Positions 8,659 through 15,845 of a stretch of 64,000 nucleotides of DNA are shown here, one piece after another. The position numbers were made by a program, and so were the translations under genes. Numbering within the stretch: position 1 is the stretch's first letter; every line of letters starts with the position of its first letter. The notes beneath the pieces were generated by a model. It did not search any database, had not been told where the DNA came from, and saw only the letters and a program-made list of their open reading frames with translations. Origin of the DNA: Pseudomonas sp. CAN1 (lineage in GTDB: Bacteria; Pseudomonadota; Gammaproteobacteria; Pseudomonadales; Pseudomonadaceae); contig NZ_JASMRU010000023.1 in assembly GCF_030462585.1 (NCBI RefSeq), positions 11,045 to 75,044 of the forward strand, in the 5' to 3' direction.

Positions 8659-10613
8659 CAGAAGCTGAAGGTGTAGCGCAGCTCGGCGGTGCGCGGCCGG
8701 CCGAGGTTGTCCACCTGGCGGATGCCATTGCTGGTGCGGCCGGTGGCGTAGTCGCGGTCCAGCAGGTTCTCCAGCAGCAGGCTCAGGCGGTGCGCGTGGG
8801 CGGCGTCGAGGTAGCGGTAGGCATCGCCGTCGAGCACCGTGTAATGGCCGTAGTCGTCGTCCTGGGCGCTGACGATGGAGCCGATGTAGCGCGTAGCGAC
8901 GCCGGCGCCCCAGAGGCTGTCGTCATAGCCCAGGCGCACGCGGGCGAAGAAGTGCGGGATGTTGTTTACCGTCACGCCCTCTCGGCTGTCCACCAGGTTG
9001 CGCGTGGCGTCGGCCGAAACCTGCCAGTGCCGGCCGAACTGCCACTGGCCGTTGGCCTCGACGCCGCGCACCTCGATCTCGCCCTTGCCGTTCACCCACT
9101 GGTCGCCGGCCAGGGTGATGAGGTCGGTGATCTCGCGGCGGAACAGGGTGACGCTGCCGCTCCAGGGCTGCTCGAATAACTCGCCGGTGTAGTCCAGGCC
9201 CAGCTCGGCGTTGCGGCTGCGCTCGGGCTTGAGGTCGCGGTTGCCGACTTCGTCGCCCGGCTCGTTGACGAACAGCTGCTCGGCGGTGGGCAGCTTGAAG
9301 GCGGTGCCGAACTGGCCGCGCAGCTTGAGCTGCTCGGTGAGGTCATAGAGCGAGGTGAGCATCCACACGGTGGCGCCCTCGCCGCCGGAGATTTCCTCGC
9401 GGCGCACGCCCAGGCTCGGGTGCCAGTCGGGCAGCGACTCGATGTTCGGCCGCAGCTGGGCATAGAGTGCGTGGGATTCGGCCTTGTCATTGTCGATGAT
9501 CAGCACATCGTCCTGGCCCTTGTACCACTGGTTGTCGTTGCCGAAGACCAGCTCGTGGCCGCCCGCCAAGCTGGCTTTGCCTTCGAGCTGCGCGCCCCAG
9601 TCGGTGAAGCCCCAGTAGTCGTTGTGGTTGAGCACCTGGGTGCCACCGCCCTGCAGGTTGTAGACGCGGTCGTAGCGGGTGTCCCAGTCGTTGATATGGG
9701 TCTTGGCGAACCAGCTGAAGTCGTCGCTGACGCTCTGCTGGAAGGTCGCCGTGGCGATCTGCTGCACGCGGTTGTTGCTGGTGTGGTGGTTGGAGGTCGG
9801 CCGGGCGAAGTCCAGCTCGGCGTCGGCGTACTGGTAGAACAACTCCAGCCGCGAGGCGTCGCCGATGGCCTGGATGGCCTTGGCACCGAACACGTTGACG
9901 TCGTAGGAGCGGCGCTTGTCGCTCACCGTGTCGGTCATGTCGCGGTCGCGGTACGGCTGGTAGCCGTCGGAGCGGTTGTGGCTGACATAGGCCATCAGGC
10001 CGAGGTCGCCCAAGCCGTTCTGCACGATCTTCTCGGCGCGGGCATCGCCGCTGCGGCCCTTGAAAGTGTCCAGGCCGAGGTTCACCTCGCCCGATGCTTC
10101 GCGGCTGCGTGCGCTGCGGGTGACGATGTTGATCACCCCGGACACCGCCTGGGTGCCGAACAGCAGGCCCTGGCCGCCCTTGAGCACCTCGATGCGCTCC
10201 ACCGCGGTGGTCGGCAGGGTGTCGATGTAGATGCCGCCATACAGGCGGTTGTTCAGGCGCACGCCGTCCAGCAGGATCAGCGTGTCGTCGTTGCGCCCGC
10301 CGAGCAGCGAGTAGGTTCCGTAATCGAACGGGCCGTTCTTCGGCGCGACGAACAGGCCGGGCACGTACATCTGCAGCACGCGGGTGATGTCGGCGCTAGG
10401 GCCGGCGCGTTCGATCTGCTCGCGGTCGATGACCTCCAGCTTGCTGCCGTAGCGGGCCGTGTCGGCCACGGTGGTGGATTCCACCGAAGGCGCGCTGACG
10501 ACTTCGTCGGCCAGGTTCAGTGGAGCCGCCGACAAGTGCGAGCCAAGGACACAGAGAGGAAGAACGGGGCTCCAGCGCAGGACGCGCCGGTTCAGGTACA
10601 GAGGAAGTTGCAA
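8658..10613 (-). CDS. btuB: TonB-dependent receptor, cobalamin type (BtuB-like)
   Basis: Outer-membrane TonB-dependent receptor, about 651 residues, for cobalamin or related corrinoids. The plug shows TARYGSKLEVIDREQIERAG, GGRNDDTLILLDGVRLN and VERIEVLKGGQGLLFGTQAV, and the barrel ends with ELRYTFSF and its terminal Phe. No ATG gives a good leader. The TTG at 10613 yields MQLPLYLNRRVLRW plus a hydrophobic stretch ending LSAAP, a plausible signal peptide, with GAGGCGA upstream. A longer GTG frame at 10700 would run into the riboswitch and is rejected. A cobalamin riboswitch about 100 bases upstream supports B12 as ligand. It heads a three-gene operon. Confidence 0.9.
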   Translation of the reverse strand: MQLPLYLNRRVLRWSPVLPLCVLGSHLSAAPLNLADEVVSAPSVESTTVADTARYGSKLEVIDREQIERAGPSADITRVLQMYVPGLFVAPKNGPFDYGTYSLLGGRNDDTLILLDGVRLNNRLYGGIYIDTLPTTAVERIEVLKGGQGLLFGTQAVSGVINIVTRSARSREASGEVNLGLDTFKGRSGDARAEKIVQNGLGDLGLMAYVSHNRSDGYQPYRDRDMTDTVSDKRRSYDVNVFGAKAIQAIGDASRLELFYQYADAELDFARPTSNHHTSNNRVQQIATATFQQSVSDDFSWFAKTHINDWDTRYDRVYNLQGGGTQVLNHNDYWGFTDWGAQLEGKASLAGGHELVFGNDNQWYKGQDDVLIIDNDKAESHALYAQLRPNIESLPDWHPSLGVRREEISGGEGATVWMLTSLYDLTEQLKLRGQFGTAFKLPTAEQLFVNEPGDEVGNRDLKPERSRNAELGLDYTGELFEQPWSGSVTLFRREITDLITLAGDQWVNGKGEIEVRGVEANGQWQFGRHWQVSADATRNLVDSREGVTVNNIPHFFARVRLGYDDSLWGAGVATRYIGSIVSAQDDDYGHYTVLDGDAYRYLDAAHAHRLSLLLENLLDRDYATGRTSNGIRQVDNLGRPRTAELRYTFSF

Positions 10614-10714
10614 GGTGATCGCCTCGAAATCGGGATTTCGCAGGCGGCGCAGCGACACCCGGAACGAGCGCGCCCCGGGAACCGGCTCACGCCCGCCCAC
10701 CGCGGGTTTGCCAA

Positions 10715-10905
10715 ACAGGTTCCAGGCCGGTCTCCGGGCTTGCGAGGGTCATGAAACATCCGCCTTCCCATGCCTGCGCACAGTGGCCTAGTGGATGCTT
10801 CGCTCGCTTACCGTTGCGGGGGCAGCGCCGGACTGATCGCTCGAAGGCGACGCACCGGCTTCCCGTTTCACCCCACGCACGGCGGCGGGGGGCACCTGAA
10901 ACGGG
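10715..10905 (-). promoter_or_regulatory. cobalamin (adenosylcobalamin) riboswitch
   Basis: Read on the minus strand, the conserved elements appear in the proper order: GGTGCC at 10896-10891, TGAAACGGGAAGCCGGTGCG around 10869-10850, the GCTGCCCCCGCAACGGTAA core at 10826-10808, GCCACTG at 10787-10781, GGGAAGGCGG near 10769, and the B12 box AAGCCCGGAGACCGGCCT at 10741-10724. This is a class I cobalamin riboswitch controlling the downstream TonB receptor operon. When ligand is bound it is expected to mask ribosome access or promote termination. Confidence 0.96.
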
Positions 10906-10987
10906 GCGCATCTGAACATTCGACGGCGGAAAGCGTCAAGCGCGGGGGTTGGGCAGGATGTTGCGGGCGGGCTGCGAGTTCGCAGGA

Positions 10988-11416
10988 TCAGTGCCAGGGA
11001 TCGTAGGTACCGAAACTCCAGATGTGCCCCTCCGGATCGCGGCAGGTGAAGCCCTGGCCGCCGTAGTCTTCGTCCTTGATGTCGATGACGATCTGCGCGC
11101 CGGCATCGACCGCCGCGCGATACAGCGCCTCGGCATCCTTGACCACCACGTAGATGCTCTGGGTGCAGCCGCCGATCTCGTCGGGCTGGCGCATCAGCCG
11201 ACCGTACTCGTTGTCGTGCAGCGAGCCGAGCATCACCAGCCCGCAGCCGTCGGCCAGCGCCAGCTGCGCGTGAGCGATGCCGCCGTGATCATCGGCGACC
11301 ACCAGTTGCCGCTGAAAGCCGAAGGTGGCGCACAGCCAGTCGATGGCCTGGGGCGCATCGCGATAACGCAGGCAGGGAATCACGCTGGGACGGGCGATGG
11401 GTGCGGGCGAGGACAT
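10988..11416 (-). CDS. VOC-family protein (glyoxalase/bleomycin-resistance fold)
   Basis: 142-residue vicinal-oxygen-chelate protein. It contains the paired beta-alpha-beta-beta-beta modules: SVIPCLRYRDAPQAIDWL-FGF in the first, and SIYVVVKDAEALYRAAVDAGA with GQGFTCRDPEGHIWSFGTY in the second. The last segment (CRDPEGHIWSFGTYDPW) matches the PhnB/glyoxalase-like subgroup. Function could be metal-dependent small-molecule modification or ligand binding; no substrate can be assigned. It is 58 bases downstream of a methyltransferase gene on the same strand, possibly the same transcript. Confidence 0.9.
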   Translation of the reverse strand: MSSPAPIARPSVIPCLRYRDAPQAIDWLCATFGFQRQLVVADDHGGIAHAQLALADGCGLVMLGSLHDNEYGRLMRQPDEIGGCTQSIYVVVKDAEALYRAAVDAGAQIVIDIKDEDYGGQGFTCRDPEGHIWSFGTYDPWH

Positions 11417-11474
11417 GGCGGTCTCCGGGAAAACGGGCGCGATGGTCTGAGCATAGTCGCCCGCTTCTCGCTCC

Positions 11475-12203
11475 TCAGCGCTGCGCGGCGACCAGCAGCA
11501 ACATCGGCCGCTCGCGCTCTTCGGCCAGCACCGGAGTGGCCTGCACCTGCTCGGCGCTCGGGCCCCAGTCCTCGACGTGGCGCAGGCTCAGCCCCGAGCC
11601 GATCACGGCATTGAGGACGCTGCCGAGGGTGCGGTGATACTTGAGTACACCCTTGGCCAGCCAGTCGGTGCGGCGCTCGCCTTCCTCCTGGTAATGGTCC
11701 ACCGGCCAGCAGCGTCGACCGTCGCCATCGACTATCCAGCCGGGGTTCAATGAGGCCATGTAGATCGGGTGCTCGATGGAGAAGACCAGGCTGCCGCCGG
11801 GCCGCAGTGCGTCGCGCACGTTGCGGAAGAAGTGCGGCAGGTCTTCGAGGTAATGCAGGGTCAGTGAGCTGTAGGCCAGGTCGAAGGCTGCGGTGGGCAG
11901 TTCGAGCTGGTCGAGGTCGGCGTGGAAGTAGCTGACCTGCGCGGCCTCGGTAGTCTCCCGCGCGCGGTCGAGCATCTTCTGCGAGACGTCCAGCCCGCTC
12001 ACCGTGCGTGCGCCCTGCTCCGCCGCATACCGGCAGAACCAGCCGTAACCACAGCCGAGGTCGACTACGTCGAGGCCCTCCAGCGGCGGCAGCAACGCGC
12101 GCAGGGCAGGCCACTCCGGCGCGCCGTCCAGGCCGTGCTGCGAGCGCGGCAGCTGGGCGTAGCCAGCGAAGAATTCGGGGTTGTCGTAGATGTTCTGCGC
12201 CAT
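11475..12203 (-). CDS. class I SAM-dependent methyltransferase
   Basis: 242-residue methyltransferase with a Rossmann core. Motif I is VVDLGCGYGWFCRYA, motif II SGLDVSQKML, and the motif IV region is FDLAYSSLTLHYL, followed by LRPGGSLVFSIEHP. It begins MAQNIYDNPEFFAGYAQL with a stretch reading LPRSQHGLDGAPEW, typical of a Pseudomonas methyltransferase group of unknown substrate. Cytoplasmic. It lies directly upstream of the VOC gene in the same orientation; a shared task is not demonstrable. Confidence 0.88.
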   Translation of the reverse strand: MAQNIYDNPEFFAGYAQLPRSQHGLDGAPEWPALRALLPPLEGLDVVDLGCGYGWFCRYAAEQGARTVSGLDVSQKMLDRARETTEAAQVSYFHADLDQLELPTAAFDLAYSSLTLHYLEDLPHFFRNVRDALRPGGSLVFSIEHPIYMASLNPGWIVDGDGRRCWPVDHYQEEGERRTDWLAKGVLKYHRTLGSVLNAVIGSGLSLRHVEDWGPSAEQVQATPVLAEERERPMLLLVAAQR

Positions 12204-12370
12204 GGATCGGCACCTCCTGTCTGACGGACCAAGGGTCGATTGTCTGCGTCAAGGACGGGGGCGGCAAGCCGATGAGGTCAATGCCGGGGCAATCGAAGCG
12301 CAATTTCCTGCAAGACCCTGCGCCGGGTCAGCCGTAGTGTCGAAAGCACGATTCCAGGGAGCAACACACC

Positions 12371-12739
12371 GTGAGCCAACGCCAACCGATCAACCTGCAG
12401 GACAAGCTCGGCCGTATCAGCGAAACCTGGCAACCGCGGGTGATCGCCGAGATGAACGACTACCAGCTCAAGGTGGTGAAGCTGCAGGGCGACTTCGTCT
12501 GGCACAGCCACGCCGACACCGACGAAACCTTCATCGTGCTCGACGGCGAGCTGCGCATCGACTTCCGCGACGGCCCGCTGACCCTGCGCGCCGGCGAGCT
12601 GTACGTGGTGCCCCGCGGCGTGGAGCACAAGCCGTACGCCGAGCACGAGGTGCAGTTGATGCTGATCGAACCGCGCGGCGTGCTGAACACCGGCGACCAG
12701 GGTGGCGAGCGCACGGCGGAGAATGATCGCTGGGTGTGA
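12371..12739 (+). CDS. cupin-domain protein
   Basis: 122-residue single-domain cupin. Cupin motif 1 is seen as [19 protein letters not shown], with two His and a Glu as putative metal ligands, and motif 2 as [16 protein letters not shown]. The start is a GTG at 12371, giving [17 protein letters not shown]; a CAGGGAG ribosome site precedes it at about 8 bases. Single-domain cupins of this type act as isomerases, dioxygenases or binding proteins, and the exact role is unknown. It is convergent with the antitoxin gene 11 bases downstream. Confidence 0.88.
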   Translation: MSQRQPINLQDKLGRISETWQPRVIAEMNDYQLKVVKLQGDFVWHSHADTDETFIVLDGELRIDFRDGPLTLRAGELYVVPRGVEHKPYAEHEVQLMLIEPRGVLNTGDQGGERTAENDRWV

Positions 12740-12750
12740 TTGCCCTGCGC

Positions 12751-13077
12751 TCAGAGATCCAGCAGGTCGGCGTGAATTCCCAGTGCCCTGGCGAGCTTCT
12801 CCCGCGTGGCTTTGCGCGGCCGGGTCGCCGCTTCCTGCTGAGCATAGGCGGGCTGGCTGATGCCGATACGCTCGGCCACTTCCGCCTGGGTCAGGCCCAG
12901 GTGCCTGCGCCAGGCGCCGACAGCGCTAAGCCCTTCCTTGACCATCAAGCCCACCACCTCGTTGGGGACAAGGTCCTCCTTCGGGTGGCTGGCGATGTAC
13001 TCCGCGTAGGGAATGACCACGAATGCCGGAACGCCGTCCGGCCCGTTGATGATCTGCACGCTAGTACGTGTGCTCAT
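12751..13077 (-). CDS. XRE-family antitoxin (HigA/RelB-associated type)
   Basis: 108-residue DNA-binding antitoxin. The N-terminal part (VQIINGPDGVPAFVVIPYAEY) resembles the type II antitoxin domain that contacts the toxin. The C-terminal half is a helix-turn-helix XRE domain: GLTQAEVAERIGISQPAYAQQE. It overlaps the end of the toxin frame by 17 bases, the usual toxin-first arrangement. The partner toxin is frameshifted here, so this may be an orphan antitoxin still acting as a repressor. The family is confident; HigA versus another XRE antitoxin name is not. Confidence 0.88.
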   Translation of the reverse strand: MSTRTSVQIINGPDGVPAFVVIPYAEYIASHPKEDLVPNEVVGLMVKEGLSAVGAWRRHLGLTQAEVAERIGISQPAYAQQEAATRPRKATREKLARALGIHADLLDL

Positions 13078-13314
13078 CGCGCTTGCTGACCTCTTCGATA
13101 TTCACGATGCGGATACCGCCATCCCAGTCGAACAGCACCCGGTACCTGCCCACCCGCAGGCGGTAGCCGTAGGCATGATTGACCAACCTTCTGACGTTCG
13201 GCACCGCCGGCATCCGGACCAGCTCCTGCACGGCACGTAGATCACCGGCTGGCCCGCCTTGTTGAGCCTGCCGAGCTGCTTCACGGCCTTTCGGGTCCAG
13301 TTGATCCGGTTCAT
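13061..13314 (-). pseudogene. RelE/ParE-superfamily toxin, frameshifted
   Basis: Two overlapping frames together encode one RelE-like toxin. The first begins at 13314 (MNRINWTRKAVKQLGRLNKAG, reading on to QPVIY). The second supplies the rest (AVQELVRMPAVPNVRRL, then YGYRLRVGRYRVLFDWDG and the end IVNIEEVSKRDEHTY), including the R-VGRYRVLFD strand typical of active RelE toxins. The switch lies at about 13235-13242, where one missing base, for instance GAT reduced to GT after the Tyr codon, would restore a normal IYDAVQELV. As written, the protein would lack its catalytic C-terminal strands. A sequencing error is the main alternative. Confidence 0.8.
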
Positions 13315-13406
13315 GGCTGCCTCGCTGGGAGAGGCAAGAATATAAGTCTTCCAATAAGTATATTAGCGCGAACACATCGATTATGGGACGACGTTCCCAG
13401 TCACGC

Positions 13407-14405
13407 TCAGCCCCTGGCGAGCGCCTCGCCCGGTTTGGCCCCGAAGCGCTTGCGGTAATCGCTCGGCGCCATCCCGGTGATCTTGCGGAAGGTGCTGCGG
13501 AAGGAACCCGGATCGAGGTAGCCGACCGTGTAGGCGATGTGATCCACGGTGCCATTGGTGAACTCCAGCAGCTCGCGCGCCTTGCCCACCCGCAGGTGCT
13601 GGCAGTACTCGGTGGGTTTGAGCCCGGTGGCGGCGCGGAAGCGGCGCAGGAAGGTGCGTTCCTCCAGCCCGGCCTGGGCTGCCATGGCGGCGAGGCTGAC
13701 GTCCACCGCCCCATTGCCCTGCAGCCAGTGCTGGACCTTGAGGATGGCAGCGTCGCCATGGCCCAGCAGCGGCGCAAAGTTGCTGCCGCATTGCTGGGCG
13801 CTGTCGCTGTGCTCCACCACCAGGAAGCGCGCGGTGCGGTTGGCGATGCTCGGGCCGAGCAGGCGGTCGACGATGCGCAGGCCCAGCTCCGACCAGGCCA
13901 TCAGCCCGGCGGAGGTGATCAGGTCGCCGTCGTCCACCATCGGCTTGTGCGCTTCCAGCCGCACACGCGGGAAGCGCTTGGCGAAAGCCTCGGCGCCGCT
14001 CCAATGGGCGGTGGCGCTGCGCCCGTCGAGCAGCCCGGCTTCGGCCACCAGCAGGCCGCCGATGCACACCGAGCCGACGATGGCGCCCTCGCCGTGGCGT
14101 GCGGCGAGCCAGTCAGTGAGATTGCGCAGCGGCGCGGCATCCGGCAGGCCGAACAACGAGGGCGGTACCAGCACGGCGACCAGCCGGCTATCCGCGTCGG
14201 GGTGGGTGTCAAATACGCGCCGGAGCTCGCCACCGTCCTCACCGGACCAGTGGCTGACCCGCAGCGCCGGCAACTGCTGCGCGGCTTCTTCGCCGGCGAT
14301 GCGCTCGGCCACCGCGAACAGGTCGGTCAGCCCATGCAGCGCCGCCGTCTGCACACCGGGATAGAGCAGCAACCCGATCTCGACGACGCTCCGTTCCACA
14401 ACCAT
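13407..14405 (-). CDS. GlxA-family transcriptional regulator (DJ-1/PfpI plus AraC domains)
   Basis: 332-residue regulator with an N-terminal DJ-1/PfpI-like amidotransferase domain (VEIGLLLYPGVQTAALHGL, GSVCIGGLLVAEAGLLDGR) and a C-terminal AraC DNA-binding domain (two helix-turn-helix units, LAAMAAQAGLEERTFLRRF and HIAYTVGYLDPGSFRSTFR). The ATG at 14405 is chosen because GGGGGAAAA precedes it; the frame extends to 14489 without recognisable coding. It is divergent from the isochorismatase-fold hydrolase gene, 109 bases away, which is the obvious regulatory target. The inducer is unknown. Confidence 0.9.
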   Translation of the reverse strand: MVVERSVVEIGLLLYPGVQTAALHGLTDLFAVAERIAGEEAAQQLPALRVSHWSGEDGGELRRVFDTHPDADSRLVAVLVPPSLFGLPDAAPLRNLTDWLAARHGEGAIVGSVCIGGLLVAEAGLLDGRSATAHWSGAEAFAKRFPRVRLEAHKPMVDDGDLITSAGLMAWSELGLRIVDRLLGPSIANRTARFLVVEHSDSAQQCGSNFAPLLGHGDAAILKVQHWLQGNGAVDVSLAAMAAQAGLEERTFLRRFRAATGLKPTEYCQHLRVGKARELLEFTNGTVDHIAYTVGYLDPGSFRSTFRKITGMAPSDYRKRFGAKPGEALARG

Positions 14406-14514
14406 AGTCAGTTTTCCCCCGGTTATTGTCGTTCCGCCTGATCCCCGCGCGGCGCAGGGCGAACCATACTGGGTCCACTTCCTCACCACTCAACGCTCAA
14501 GAAGGACTTCGGAA

Positions 14515-15063
14515 ATGGCCAAGCAAGCGCTCATCCTAGTGGATATCCAGAACGACTACTTCCCTTCCGGCAAGTGGCCGCTGGTCGGCATCGAAGCTGC
14601 CGCCGACCAGGCTGCCAAGGTCCTGGCCGCGTTCCGCGAGCGCGGTGACCTGGTCATCCACGTGCGCCACGAATTCGAAAGCGCCGACGCGCCGTTCTTC
14701 GCCCCCGGCAGCGACGGCGCGAAGATCCACGGCAAGGTCGCCACCCTGCCCGGCGAGCCGGTGGTGCTCAAGCACTTCGTCAACGCCTTCCGCGACACCG
14801 ACCTGAAGACCATCCTCGACCAGCACGGCGTGGAATCCCTGGTGGTAGTCGGCCACATGAGCCACATGTGCGTGGATGGCGCAGTGCGTGCCGCCGCCGA
14901 TTTCGGCTACCCGGTGACCGTGCTGCACGACGCCTGCGCCACCCTGGACCTGGAGTTCAACGGCGTGAAGGTTCCGGCCGCCCAGGTACATGCGGCCTAC
15001 ATGGCCTCCCTGGCATTTGCCTACGCCGAGGTGGTTTCTACCGCCGAGTACCTGAATCGCTAA
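14515..15063 (+). CDS. cysteine hydrolase, isochorismatase/nicotinamidase superfamily
   Basis: 182-residue hydrolase with the catalytic triad Asp10 (LILVDIQNDYF), Lys86 (PVVLKHFVNAF) and Cys119 (GHMSHMCVDGAVRAA). The VVVGHMSHMCVD sequence with the cis-peptide region is typical of amidases that hydrolyse nicotinamide-like or N-carbamoyl substrates. Cytoplasmic. AAGGAC lies 8 bases before the ATG. A strong terminator follows, so the gene is monocistronic. It is divergent from the GlxA-type regulator. The superfamily is secure; the substrate is open. Confidence 0.92.
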   Translation: MAKQALILVDIQNDYFPSGKWPLVGIEAAADQAAKVLAAFRERGDLVIHVRHEFESADAPFFAPGSDGAKIHGKVATLPGEPVVLKHFVNAFRDTDLKTILDQHGVESLVVVGHMSHMCVDGAVRAAADFGYPVTVLHDACATLDLEFNGVKVPAAQVHAAYMASLAFAYAEVVSTAEYLNR

Positions 15064-15077
15064 TCAACCCGTTCGGC

Positions 15078-15105
15078 AAAAGCGGCCTCCCCGGAGGCCG
15101 CTTTT
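15078..15105 (+). terminator. Rho-independent terminator
   Basis: Perfect 13-bp stem with A-rich left and T-rich right arms (AAAAGCGGCCTCC ... GGAGGCCGCTTTT) and a 2-base centre, 14 bases after the hydrolase stop. Confidence 0.92.
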
Positions 15106-15227
15106 CGTTCAGAAACGCTCCGTAACACTGCCGACGAACCGGCGCACCAGGACGTGAGAAGCTGCGCAACACTCGGCCGGCTTTCCGCTATCATCGGGCC
15201 ACATTCGCCTGCCGATAAGGACATCCC

Positions 15228-15824
15228 ATGAGCGTTTCGTCGATCATCACCCTCGCCATCATCGCTGGCGTGATCTTCCTGCTGATCAGCGTGTTCAACC
15301 GTCTGGTCGCGCTGCGCAACCGTTACCAGAACGCCTTCGCGCAGATCGAGGTGCAGCTCAAGCGCCGCTACGACCTGATTCCCAATCTGGTGGAAACCGC
15401 CAAGGCCTACCTCAAGCACGAGCGCGAGACCCTGGAAGCGGTGATCGCCGCGCGCAACGCTGCGGTGGCGGGTCTGAAGGCCGCTTCCGAACAACCCGGA
15501 GACGCCGGCCGCATGGCGCAACTGGCTGCCGCCGAGAACGCCCTGGGCGGCGCCATGGGCCGCCTGAACGTGACTCTGGAAGCCTACCCGGACCTCAAGG
15601 CCTCGCAGAACCTGCAGCAGGTCAGCGAGGAGCTGTCGAGCACCGAAAACAAGGTCGCCTTCGCCCGCCAGGCCTACAACGACGCGGTGATGGACTACAA
15701 CACCTACCGCCAGTCGTTCCCCGCCAACTTCCTCGCCACCACTTACGGCCACAGCAAGGACGCCAGCCTGCTGGAATTCGAGGACAGCAAGGCCATCCAG
15801 GCCGCACCGAAAGTCGCCTTCTAA
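15228..15824 (+). CDS. lemA: LemA family protein
   Basis: 198-residue membrane-anchored protein of the LemA family. One N-terminal transmembrane segment (residues about 5-22, IITLAIIAGVIFLLISVF) is followed by a long coiled helical domain with the hallmark LIPNLVETAKAYLKHE and the later YNTYRQSFPANFLA. The bulk probably faces the periplasm. The function is not established. LemA genes commonly neighbour M48 peptidase or TPM-domain genes, as here, where the peptidase gene starts 21 bases downstream. AAGGACA precedes the ATG. Confidence 0.93.
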   Translation: MSVSSIITLAIIAGVIFLLISVFNRLVALRNRYQNAFAQIEVQLKRRYDLIPNLVETAKAYLKHERETLEAVIAARNAAVAGLKAASEQPGDAGRMAQLAAAENALGGAMGRLNVTLEAYPDLKASQNLQQVSEELSSTENKVAFARQAYNDAVMDYNTYRQSFPANFLATTYGHSKDASLLEFEDSKAIQAAPKVAF

Positions 15825-15845
15825 AACCTCGGCGCAGGACGCGCG

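Noticed and set aside
10614-10700. GTG start at 10700 for the cobalamin receptor
   Set aside because: It would start inside or directly against the riboswitch and place about 29 extra charged residues before the signal peptide.
13315-13777. Long extension of the second toxin frame upstream of 13314
   Set aside because: That part is a shadow inside the GlxA-type regulator gene; only the C-terminal part matches a toxin.
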